A stretch of 64,000 nucleotides of DNA from Scalindua sp964344685 (GTDB lineage Bacteria; Planctomycetota; Brocadiia; Brocadiales; Scalinduaceae): the NCBI GenBank assembly GCA_964344685.1, contig CAYFOK010000003.1:186001-250000 (forward strand). Direction: 5' to 3'. The translations under genes and the position numbers were made by a program. Below, piece after piece: positions 45,829 to 53,747 of the stretch (position 1 is its first letter; each line of letters starts with the position of its first letter). Below the pieces are notes generated by a model. It saw nothing but the letters and a program-made list of their open reading frames with translations. It did not search any database and was not told where the DNA came from.

Positions 45829-46722
45829 ATGGTTAATCAGAAAGCTAAATTCTTTGTTGGTCTATTCATTGCCGCCGGCATCGGCCTTGCCGTGGTAACC
45901 ATCATATTATTGGGAATGAATCGTTTTCTTGAGAAGGGTCAATTCTATGCTGTCTATTTTAACGAATCTGTTCAAGGCTTGAAGATAGACTCTCCGGTAA
46001 AATACAGAGGTGTATCCATTGGCCATATTGAACGCATAGCCCTGGCTCCGGATTCCAAATTAATAGAGGTCATTCTGAAGATAGAAGCGGATATTACACT
46101 TGAAGAGAATATGGTAGCCCAACAGAAAGCCGTGGGAATTACGGGAAGCAAATTTATTGAGCTGGACCTTATGAATGAAGCCATGGAGGTAAATTCACCG
46201 GACCTGAAATTTCCTACAGAATATCGTGTACTGGCATCAAGACCGTCAAATATCAGCGAACTGTTTCGTAGCGTAGACGATATCGTAAAAAAACTTAATA
46301 ACCTGGATATTGTAGAGATATCTGACAGCTTGAAAACCACATTGAATCACCTGGATCAATCATTACAGGATTTTAATGCTAAAGGTATCTCCGGTGACAT
46401 TAAGACTTCATTAACCAATATAAATAAAAACTTTGATCCGGAAAGATGGGATAAGCTTATTAGCGGTATTGAGAATAGTATAGGATCTCTGAACAGAGTC
46501 GTTCACAATGCAGACGGTCTTATGACAAACACTGCAGCACTGATAGCCAGAACAGAGACAGAGGTTGAAAATCTCGGTCGCTATATCCTGGTCGTTGGCC
46601 AATACCTGGAAAAAGCAAGTAGTAATCTGGACCAAACTCTTGAACAGGTCTCAGTCCAGCCGTCACAGTTACTATTCAGTGAACCACCAATAGAGAAAGA
46701 GTTTGAAAAAAATGTTAAATAG
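45829..46722 (+). CDS. mlaD: MlaD-type MCE-domain substrate-binding protein
   Basis: A 297-residue inner-membrane-anchored protein with one N-terminal helix (about 8-28) and an MCE domain (about 37-115; YFNESVQGLKIDSPVKYRGV; GITGSKFIELD), followed by a long helical tail (about 150-280) that could form the coiled barrel across the periplasm. MCE proteins hold phospholipid on its way between membranes. The tail is longer than in E. coli MlaD and nearer to the PqiB/YebT type. Its end overlaps the following lipoprotein gene. Confidence 0.9.
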   Translation: MVNQKAKFFVGLFIAAGIGLAVVTIILLGMNRFLEKGQFYAVYFNESVQGLKIDSPVKYRGVSIGHIERIALAPDSKLIEVILKIEADITLEENMVAQQKAVGITGSKFIELDLMNEAMEVNSPDLKFPTEYRVLASRPSNISELFRSVDDIVKKLNNLDIVEISDSLKTTLNHLDQSLQDFNAKGISGDIKTSLTNINKNFDPERWDKLISGIENSIGSLNRVVHNADGLMTNTAALIARTETEVENLGRYILVVGQYLEKASSNLDQTLEQVSVQPSQLLFSEPPIEKEFEKNVK

Positions 46723-47392
46723 AAAAATGGAATTAATACAGAACAGGAAAGTTTATAGAAGACACATGGCACATTATGTCATAATTTCCTTAATAATTTT
46801 TCTATTCTCCAATGGCTGTATTTCAGTGAAACAACCGAATATGAAGTTTGAATATTATACCCTCGAGTATGACGCATTGAGTCCTGACAAACCTAATGTA
46901 TCAGAACTGAAGTCAACAGTACTGAAGATAAAACATTTCGGTACAGCACCACTCTATAATACAGATAGAATCATCTATAGAGATCAGCAATTTAAACGCA
47001 CACCATACTTTTATCATAAGTGGAAGGTAAGGCCTGCAGAGTTTGTAACATATTTTTTATCCCGTGATCTTAAGGAAAGCGGCCTGTTTGAGGCAGTCCT
47101 CCCACCCACAAGTGTAAGCATGCATACACATACCGTGGAGGGGACAGTGGATGAGTTTCTTGAGTGGGACTCGAATGACAGCTGGGAAGCTGTATTAAGC
47201 ATAAGCGTAACGTTACAGGCTGCCAGTGAACCTGATGCCGACAAAAAAGTTATTTTTCAGCGCAGTTTTTCAACGAGAAAAAAATGTAAGGCAAGGAATC
47301 CCCTGGCTCTTGCCCAGGCTATGAGCCTTGCCATGGCTGAAGTGTCAAAAGAAATCGGTATCGCTATTCATGAAGCTTTGTCAGGAAAGTAG
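46712..47392 (+). CDS. Mla-associated outer-membrane lipoprotein (PqiC/ABC auxiliary type)
   Basis: A 226-residue lipoprotein with a lipobox-like FSNGC near residue 35 and an ABC-transport-auxiliary domain (YYTLEYD near 49; LKIKHFGTAPLYNTDRIIY near 70; FVTYFLSRDLKESGLFEAV near 112). It matches PqiC-type subunits that link MCE transporters to the outer membrane. It overlaps mlaD by eleven bases. A TTG start three codons earlier is possible, and an ATG at 46727 is the alternative if the N-terminal basic stretch is not used. The N-terminal region before the lipobox is long for a lipoprotein signal, so start choice is uncertain. Confidence 0.78.
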   Translation: MLNRKMELIQNRKVYRRHMAHYVIISLIIFLFSNGCISVKQPNMKFEYYTLEYDALSPDKPNVSELKSTVLKIKHFGTAPLYNTDRIIYRDQQFKRTPYFYHKWKVRPAEFVTYFLSRDLKESGLFEAVLPPTSVSMHTHTVEGTVDEFLEWDSNDSWEAVLSISVTLQAASEPDADKKVIFQRSFSTRKKCKARNPLALAQAMSLAMAEVSKEIGIAIHEALSGK

Positions 47393-47403
47393 AGGAATTA
47401 TAG

Positions 47404-48714
47404 ATGCAGGATATTATCAATCAACCGGATATGCAACAATACGCTAAAACCTTTGCTCCCGGTGAAACCCTCTTTCTACAAGGTGATCATTCCCAGGATA
47501 TGTATATCCTGGTAAGCGGTAAACTTGAAGTATATAAAGGTGACAAGAAGATTGCAGAGCTTTCTGAACCAGGTTCAACAGCAGGCGAGTTATCATTTCT
47601 GTTCAGGTCGATAAGGACAGCCACAATCAAGGCGATGGATGATGTAGAGGTCATCATGATACCTGCTGATCAGATTAAAAATATCTTACGCAAATACCCA
47701 TCCATTGCCCATGAAATGACTGTAAGGCTTGCCAAACGCCTCGAAGAGACTACCAAGATAATGCACGGCCTCGGAGAATTTAATGACAGGCTGCCAGATG
47801 CAATCATTATGGCAGACAAAGACAGAAATATTCTCTCATGGAATCATGCTGCTGAGAGTTTACACGGCAGGACCTGGCAGCAGATGAAAGGTTATCCATT
47901 GGCGGATTTGTATCAGGACGCTGAAGCTTACGAACAGTTTGTGTCTGACATTCAGTCCGGTAATTCATTGCAGGAAAAAGAGATGGTCGTCAAGCATCCG
48001 GACGGGAATAAGCGTTTTGTTTCAACCAGCACAACAGTTCTCTATGACGGTCATCACAATGTGGAAGGGTTTATCTTTCTCAGTCGTGATGTAACAAGTA
48101 TTAAAGATCTCGAAAAGAAATACAAACGGATCAAGAGATGGTTGATCCCATCTATCGCATTCTCTTGCGTGGTTACAATATCCCTTTTTTTGACTCTTCC
48201 ATATTTCTCCAGGGGGAACAGGATTCTCGATTACAAGAAAGCGACCTTCGAAACTCGTATTATCCAGGACTCTCAGAATATAACCAATGCGGTAACTTCA
48301 CATCTGGCAACGGGAGATCTGGCAGCAATCGATGGTATAATGCAGGCTTACTTCGAAAACGACACTCCGGAACATTTCGGAATTATCGGGCTTGCAATTC
48401 TTGACCGCAATAAAAAGGTGATAAGTGCATATTCATCAAAAAGGAGAGAGAAGGCGGTGGCCATCATTGGTTCCAGTTACAGTGGTATAAAATTCAATGG
48501 AGATGAAACTGCTACCCACAAAATACTGACACTGTTCCGTGCTGACAAAGATAATCGTATGGGTGCAAAGGGAGTCGAAATTGCTTATGAAATACGCAAG
48601 GAAAACGGTGAGATAACAAACTGGCTGATCTTCCAGCTGGAAATGGAACATCTCGACAGGGAATACGGCATAGACACAAAAACATTAGCCCGAATAGGTT
48701 TTCAAAAAGGATAG
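47404..48714 (+). CDS. Membrane sensor with cNMP-binding and PAS domains
   Basis: A 436-residue protein directly after the Mla lipoprotein gene (eleven bases). Order: cyclic-nucleotide-binding domain (about 10-120; FLQGDHSQDMYILVSGKLEVY, GELSFLFRSIRTATIKA), PAS domain (about 130-235; IIMADKDRNILSWNHAAESLHG, PDGNKRF), a basic linker and membrane helix (about 250-270), then a 160-residue extracytoplasmic domain (IIQDSQNITNAVTSHLATGD) resembling sensor domains. There is no kinase, cyclase or helix-turn-helix, so output is presumably by contact. Its place in the Mla operon suggests it regulates lipid transport, which is an inference. Confidence 0.8.
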   Translation: MQDIINQPDMQQYAKTFAPGETLFLQGDHSQDMYILVSGKLEVYKGDKKIAELSEPGSTAGELSFLFRSIRTATIKAMDDVEVIMIPADQIKNILRKYPSIAHEMTVRLAKRLEETTKIMHGLGEFNDRLPDAIIMADKDRNILSWNHAAESLHGRTWQQMKGYPLADLYQDAEAYEQFVSDIQSGNSLQEKEMVVKHPDGNKRFVSTSTTVLYDGHHNVEGFIFLSRDVTSIKDLEKKYKRIKRWLIPSIAFSCVVTISLFLTLPYFSRGNRILDYKKATFETRIIQDSQNITNAVTSHLATGDLAAIDGIMQAYFENDTPEHFGIIGLAILDRNKKVISAYSSKRREKAVAIIGSSYSGIKFNGDETATHKILTLFRADKDNRMGAKGVEIAYEIRKENGEITNWLIFQLEMEHLDREYGIDTKTLARIGFQKG

Positions 48715-48783
48715 GGAGAAAAGGGACCACTATCCTTGTTCCACTTTGAGAAGATGAAAAATATATTATCTTTTCAGTTGACC

Positions 48784-48963
48784 CTATACACTAACCAACC
48801 AATCCGGGTCAAAACGGGCATGGCAGCTTGGGCATATCAGTATGATTTTACACTGCTCTTTTGTCTGCCGCACAAATGATGTATGAAAACCGTCCTCGTA
48901 CCCGCATTCAGGACAAATATGAAGTTCCTCTCCTACTGTTATCTGCTCCGGTTTCTTACTCAT
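48784..48963 (-). CDS. Small zinc-ribbon protein
   Basis: A 59-residue protein with two cysteine pairs, CPECGYEDGF near residue 17 and CPSCHARFDPDWL near 44, that should form a zinc ribbon. Start set to the ATG at 48963, with AAGGAG about seven bases upstream; a TTG one codon earlier is possible. It is three bases beyond the thioredoxin-like gene on the same strand and co-transcribed. Possible roles are RNA or protein binding or a small redox partner; no family name is secure. Confidence 0.65.
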   Translation of the reverse strand: MSKKPEQITVGEELHICPECGYEDGFHTSFVRQTKEQCKIILICPSCHARFDPDWLVSV

Positions 48964-48966
48964 CAA

Positions 48967-49518
48967 TCACTCCTTCCACTTGATTGAACATCCCATCGAC
49001 GGATATTGATTGGAAGATGGTTTTTCTCCTCCCAGTAACGCTTCAATAGCATCGTTTAAATCATGAGATGTAACTTTTTCTGGATGCTGCCAATTGTCAT
49101 CTATCTGACCGTGATAGCACAACTCTCTCTCCTTGTTGTAAACGTATATGTCGGGAGTGCATTGCGCCTGATATTTTTTTGCTACAGATTGATCTTCATC
49201 TCTTAAATATGGAAAGTTGTATCCTTTCTCCTTCGCTCTCTTAACCATATTTTCAAAATTATCGTCAGGATATTTGATTCCGTCATTTGGATTGATCCCT
49301 ACAAACTGGACATTTCGTTCTGCAAATTTCTCCTGTAATTGAACAAGTCTGTCATCCACCGCCTGAACATACGGACAATGGTTGCACATAATTACAATAA
49401 CCAGAACCTCTTTAGCGTCATAGTCAGCAAGAGAGTGCATTCCACCGTCTACGCCTTTTAAACAGAAATCAATTGCCTTTGTCCCCAATGGTACATTGAT
49501 AGACTTTAGTAGCACCAT
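48967..49518 (-). CDS. Thioredoxin/AhpC-TSA-fold protein
   Basis: A 183-residue cytoplasmic redoxin. The active-site motif CNHCPY is at residues 45-50 in VIVIMCNHCPYVQAVDD, with GINPNDGIKYPDDNFENM near 84 and YQAQCTPDIYVYN near 124 giving the cis-proline. This CNHCP group of thioredoxin-like proteins is widespread and mostly uncharacterised; a peroxide- or thiol-reductase role is likely. A strong AAGGAGG lies upstream of the ATG. It pairs with the zinc-ribbon gene. Confidence 0.85.
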   Translation of the reverse strand: MVLLKSINVPLGTKAIDFCLKGVDGGMHSLADYDAKEVLVIVIMCNHCPYVQAVDDRLVQLQEKFAERNVQFVGINPNDGIKYPDDNFENMVKRAKEKGYNFPYLRDEDQSVAKKYQAQCTPDIYVYNKERELCYHGQIDDNWQHPEKVTSHDLNDAIEALLGGEKPSSNQYPSMGCSIKWKE

Positions 49519-49607
49519 TTTAACCTCCTTATTAACAGTGGTATAAGTTAAAACGAATTATATAGTTATTAAAGTAAAGGTGTCATTCCAGTGCCGGATA
49601 ATGAGCT

Positions 49608-51968
49608 CTATTTTGCCTTCTCAATAAAGCTTTTGAATGCTTCTTCAATAATCTTTTCGTGCTGTTCCGGAGTTTCCGCCCTGCCGTATTTCTTTATGAT
49701 ACTGTCCCATTCCGGAGTTCCATGGTATTGATGACATCCCATGCACAAACCTTCTCTCTCCACAATATTCCTCTCCCTCTCATTCAACGGCCTGTCTTCC
49801 GGCAGCGGCATATTCTGTATCTGTTTACCGCTCCGCGTAACCAGCTGGTCAAGGGCAAATGGAAAGTCAGCGATCTTCGGAACCTGCCATTTACCGGTCT
49901 TCGCGCCGGGAATATCACCATACACGCCTTTAGACAAATCCTGAAAGAGAGGGCTGTCTCCCAGAATTTCACCGGCACTCCTTGAATTCCCGGTGCCGTA
50001 TCCGATAGTCTTAGGGTTGGTATGGCAATCCTCACATGTCCGGGCAACCAGTGAGATTGAATGAGGCTGCAGAGGAGCAAGTGTAGGAGAATTGTGTCCG
50101 GTAGAAGTTGTGTATGTCTTATTAAGTGCCTTAACCTCCCCATCTTCATCAATAAATGTGTAGAAAACCTGACACCCTGGGACAAGTGGCGACACTCTTT
50201 CTCTCAAATTCATTCCCAATATCGGGCTCTCCCATCTCATGAAGGAGCGGTTCTCCAGTGACAGGTTACCAGCTCTTTTAGTTACTGTCTGCCTGCCCGT
50301 CTCAGGATCAACCTTTTTCGAAGTTGTGATCCAGTCGGTACCCTCTACCCTTCTGTCATATTTCATGTGGCATCCAAAACACTGAGGAGCCCATGTGGCA
50401 TGGCACGCGTAGCACTCCATTTTTTCTATATGTTTGTGTATAGTCGACATAGCAACCTTACCCTGTTTTGTCTTGAATGTGTCGGTTTGATTTATTTTTT
50501 TCAGCAGAGGTATCTCATGTTTTTTCCCGGTGAATCTGCTGTATACATATGATGTCTCTCCCTCTCTTCTCCAGTTTTGCTTTACATTTCCTCTTGATGT
50601 AAGCAGATATTCCACGTTCTCTTTCTTATATGTTCCCCTGGTACCATCCAGCGTTACCGGAGTACCATATCCCACGGACAGCTCCCACGGAAATTTATCA
50701 GGGGTCCCGTGACAATCGTAACAGCTGATCTCCACCTGGTATAGTGTTGTCGGGTAGATGTTACCGTCACCGTGCACATCAATTGATGTGTGACAGTCTA
50801 CACACTGCATGCCTCTTTCAAAGTGTACATCCTTACGCACATGCATATACTCCTTTGTAAATAGAGGCTTCTGTGCCTGTCCCTTTTCATCAAATGGGGC
50901 GGCATGAGCGTCCTTTATATAATCAAACTCAAACATCCCCACAAATGTAGTTCCTATCCTCTTTCCTCTTGTATGACAGTGTGTACATTGAGCAGCCGGA
51001 ATTGCTGTAGTAATACGATGCTTTAGCGGATGAGGACGCTCACCGGAATTTTTAATATTAGGATCATCTCCTTCGTACTTTCCGTCGTTCCCATAGAGCA
51101 TGTGACAGGCGGCACAACCTGATGCCCTGAGATCACCCCTTTTGTTTCTCCCTTCTCCCCATACATGGCATCGCGCGCACTGCTTCCTGTAAGTATCAGA
51201 GAAACCGGCCTTCTCCTCCGAGCCGAATACCGAAACGCCCTTCTTGAAATCCGGTATTTCATCTACCCTGTCAAGTATTCTAAGGTATCCGAACTTAATG
51301 GCTTTCTCTGTCCACTCCTTAAATTTATCGGTACCTGCACCGGGAACCTGTCCATCCATATCCACCATGTCAAAGTTACCATAGGGAAATGTCCCCTTCG
51401 GAACTACACCGTTTGACGATAGGCTTTTGCTTGCTATGCCCGTCATAAGTGAATGAAATGATTTAGACAACCGCGTAGTATAATCTTTACCAAGGGTCCC
51501 TGACGGATCCAGAGTAGCGGTCTGACCCGACATTATCTCACCTCCAACAGGCTCTTCAAGTGGTTTTCCCATTAATGTGGTAATACTCCCTTTGCCATCA
51601 TGACACTTCGCACAGCCCTTTCCCTCATGAAGTACCCACATACTGGACGGATTGGGTATGAGCCCCTTGTGGGACTCTTCTTTATTATCAGATGATGGAA
51701 TACCCTCATGGCAGATAGCACACTCATATCCCCTGCCCTTTCCATATTTCCGTTCGGCAAACAGCAGGAGATACGGCTGCATTCTGTCATTAATAACTTC
51801 AATCCCCTCATGGCATGACAGACACCCCTTACCTTCATTCGCTTCGTTTACAATATTTGAAACACCGGAAGCTTGCATAATTCCGGATTCGGGTACGGCT
51901 CTGCACACTCCGGCAACTCCCGAAAGGACCGTAAAGATTACTATGAAAAATAATTTTGAATATTTCAT
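49608..51968 (-). CDS. Twelve-haem exported cytochrome c
   Basis: A 786-residue exported multihaem cytochrome c. Twelve CXXCH haem sites are visible, in order CLSCH, CAICH, CAKCH, CARCH, CAACH, CTHCH, CVDCH, CYDCH, CYACH, CFGCH, CEDCH and CMGCH; the ninth and tenth are only six residues apart (CYACHATWAPQCFGCH). The start is the ATG at 51968, which begins a normal signal peptide (MKYSKLFF to ending SGVAGVCRA); a longer frame begins at 52013. It does not match hydroxylamine oxidoreductases (no tyrosine cross-link pattern seen) and is probably a periplasmic electron carrier or reductase. Large unassigned multihaem proteins of this kind are common in anammox genomes. Confidence 0.88.
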   Translation of the reverse strand: MKYSKLFFIVIFTVLSGVAGVCRAVPESGIMQASGVSNIVNEANEGKGCLSCHEGIEVINDRMQPYLLLFAERKYGKGRGYECAICHEGIPSSDNKEESHKGLIPNPSSMWVLHEGKGCAKCHDGKGSITTLMGKPLEEPVGGEIMSGQTATLDPSGTLGKDYTTRLSKSFHSLMTGIASKSLSSNGVVPKGTFPYGNFDMVDMDGQVPGAGTDKFKEWTEKAIKFGYLRILDRVDEIPDFKKGVSVFGSEEKAGFSDTYRKQCARCHVWGEGRNKRGDLRASGCAACHMLYGNDGKYEGDDPNIKNSGERPHPLKHRITTAIPAAQCTHCHTRGKRIGTTFVGMFEFDYIKDAHAAPFDEKGQAQKPLFTKEYMHVRKDVHFERGMQCVDCHTSIDVHGDGNIYPTTLYQVEISCYDCHGTPDKFPWELSVGYGTPVTLDGTRGTYKKENVEYLLTSRGNVKQNWRREGETSYVYSRFTGKKHEIPLLKKINQTDTFKTKQGKVAMSTIHKHIEKMECYACHATWAPQCFGCHMKYDRRVEGTDWITTSKKVDPETGRQTVTKRAGNLSLENRSFMRWESPILGMNLRERVSPLVPGCQVFYTFIDEDGEVKALNKTYTTSTGHNSPTLAPLQPHSISLVARTCEDCHTNPKTIGYGTGNSRSAGEILGDSPLFQDLSKGVYGDIPGAKTGKWQVPKIADFPFALDQLVTRSGKQIQNMPLPEDRPLNERERNIVEREGLCMGCHQYHGTPEWDSIIKKYGRAETPEQHEKIIEEAFKSFIEKAK

Positions 51969-52612
51969 AAAATTTTTTTTATTTGTTAAGCCCTGGCAAA
52001 TAATGAACGTCATTATACAAGGAGAAAATAAATTTTTCCATCAAATGCTGTCCTAAAGCCCATAATGCTTTTAATTACAGGAATTTATAACTTCCAATAA
52101 CATTCTTTTAAACGGATAATGCCGATCTCTCTACAAACTATTGAATAATACAAAAATTACATAAATTCTAAAACTTTTGTTTAAAATAACAACAGAATCT
52201 GTCATAATAACTCGCATTATTTCAAATTATTTGAACATTGAAAAATATTTTAAAATTAACGCTATTTTGATAGCAGATCCATAAATGAAATTTTTCTAAA
52301 CAGGATTGAATATAGAAATTTTCACCTGTCTGCCAGCAACTATAAGTTTTTGTAAAACAAATAGTTATACAAATAATACCTTTGTGAAATATTCCAATAA
52401 AATATTGATTAACTTTTTTGGATAGAATAGAGGAAAATGTTCAATTATTAAACATTCCTACTAATCAAAATTGGCAACTATTTTGCGCTCTTAACTGCGC
52501 TGACGTAAAAATATGTCGACAACACTTTGACCTGATATTCAAAAATAATTGCTGTTATTTTACAAAAATCTTAAAACCGGTTTAATTTTAACCTAAAAAG
52601 TATGGAGCTCAT
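51969..52612. other. Long AT-rich spacer with promoter region
   Basis: No gene. It separates divergent transcripts and holds the sigma54-like promoter at 52472-52487. Inverted repeats upstream are candidates for activator sites: AATGTT/AACATT (52436-52456) and TTTGT-AAA-ACAAA near 52351. I see no coding remnant. Confidence 0.45.
52472..52487 (+). promoter_or_regulatory. Sigma54-type promoter (-24/-12)
   Basis: TGGCA at 52472-52476 and TTGC at 52483-52486 have exactly the spacing of the sigma54 consensus (TGGCAC, five bases, TTGC), with invariant GG and GC dinucleotides ten bases apart. It lies 126 bases before the start of the di-iron protein gene and is the best match of this type noticed in the window. 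It implies control by an enhancer-binding activator and sigma54. Confidence 0.6.
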
Positions 52613-53347
52613 ATGGATGCTTTTACCACTTATGACGAAACAAAAGCACATGAAATAGCAGAAGGAATTTACTGGGTAGGTTTTGCAGACAGGAAGGCAG
52701 GGTTTTCAAATAACCCGTATGTTCTGGATGACGGAGAAGATGTGATACTTTTTGACCCCGGTTCGAGAGCTCCGGAACATTTTAACATAGTGAATGAGAA
52801 AGTCTGCTCGGTAGTGGAGCCTGAAAGGATCAACTACATTGTTGCCCACCATCAGGACCCTGATCTATGTGCTGCGATACCACTCTTTGAAAAGATAGTT
52901 AATCCGAGGGTAAAGATTATCACACCTACCAGGGCGGCACCATTCATGAGATATTACGACTCGGCTTCTGAGGTTATTCCTGTCGAAGACGGAGAAACAC
53001 TTTCACTGAAAAGTGGCAGAATTTTAACTTTTGTGCACACCCCTTACGTACACTTTGCAGGTTCAATGGTAACATACGATGCAAAAACAAGAACAGTTTT
53101 TTCCAGCGATATATTCGGGGCATTCTCTATAGACTGGAATTTATACGCAAACGAGAATTATCTTGAAGCATTTAAAGCTTTTACAGAACCTTATCTGGGG
53201 TCAAAGCTTGCACTAGAAAGTGCACTGGACAAATTAGAGACAATAGAAATAGAGAGAATATGCCCGCAACACGGTTCTATTATTGACAAAGACATCGAAA
53301 TATATTTACAGGCCGCACGGGAATTAGAAGTGGGTACCTGGGTATAA
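52613..53347 (+). CDS. Di-iron metallo-beta-lactamase-fold protein (ODP/FprA-like)
   Basis: A 244-residue metallo-beta-lactamase-fold protein like the N-terminal domain of flavodiiron proteins, without the flavodoxin part. Metal ligands are His80, Asp82, Asp84 (HHQDPD), His147 (YVHFAG), Asp166 (SSDIFG) and His220 (PQHG); the histidine that normally follows the third ligand (H-x-E-x-D-H) is leucine here, as I recall for the oxygen-sensing ODP of Treponema. Such stand-alone domains bind oxygen and signal to a kinase. GGAG five bases before ATG. The promoter upstream is sigma54-like and a sensor kinase follows, supporting a sensory role. Confidence 0.78.
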   Translation: MDAFTTYDETKAHEIAEGIYWVGFADRKAGFSNNPYVLDDGEDVILFDPGSRAPEHFNIVNEKVCSVVEPERINYIVAHHQDPDLCAAIPLFEKIVNPRVKIITPTRAAPFMRYYDSASEVIPVEDGETLSLKSGRILTFVHTPYVHFAGSMVTYDAKTRTVFSSDIFGAFSIDWNLYANENYLEAFKAFTEPYLGSKLALESALDKLETIEIERICPQHGSIIDKDIEIYLQAARELEVGTWV

Positions 53348-53379
53348 ACACATTTAAAATTGAAATGGAGTTAAGTACC

Positions 53380-53658
53380 ATGAATAACCAGAATGGTTAT
53401 CTTGCAATATTATCGGCAATTGTTCAACGTCAATTCGGAGTGCTAGGGTCTGAAAAGGCATTGGCAGGCGCAAGGGAGGCAGGGTTGGAAGTCCTTGACA
53501 ATGGTACTGTAAACACTTTTACCGGTGATGGCAACAGTGCGATAAAAGGCTTAATAGATAGTTATGTTGGTTATGCGGGAGTAACGGCAAAGATAGGTTG
53601 TGTAATGATTGCTAAAAATACAGCGGAAGTACATGGTATTAAACTGCCGGATCTTTAA
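53380..53658 (+). CDS. Small protein of unknown function after the ODP-like gene
   Basis: A 92-residue soluble protein. Start chosen at 53380 (GGAG about nine bases upstream); an in-frame ATG lies five codons earlier. It is small, glycine-rich and has a predicted alternating helix-strand pattern (AILSAIVQRQFGVLGSEKAL; GLEVLDNGTV; KGLIDSYVGYAGVTAK). No cysteine pair or catalytic motif stands out. It lies 33 bases beyond the ODP-like gene and ahead of the hybrid kinase, so it may be part of the same signalling chain. Family unknown to me. Confidence 0.65.
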   Translation: MNNQNGYLAILSAIVQRQFGVLGSEKALAGAREAGLEVLDNGTVNTFTGDGNSAIKGLIDSYVGYAGVTAKIGCVMIAKNTAEVHGIKLPDL

Positions 53659-53747
53659 AGAGTAACGTACGTCTGATCCTGTTATTGGTTGTGCCGGGCG
53701 GATTACCCGTCCATCATAAAATGTATGAATGACTGATACAAAAGGCT

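Noticed and set aside
51023..51838. Overlapping frames within the multihaem cytochrome gene
   Set aside because: The regular cysteine-histidine spacing in the true frame leaves long alternative frames; these lack start signals and homology.
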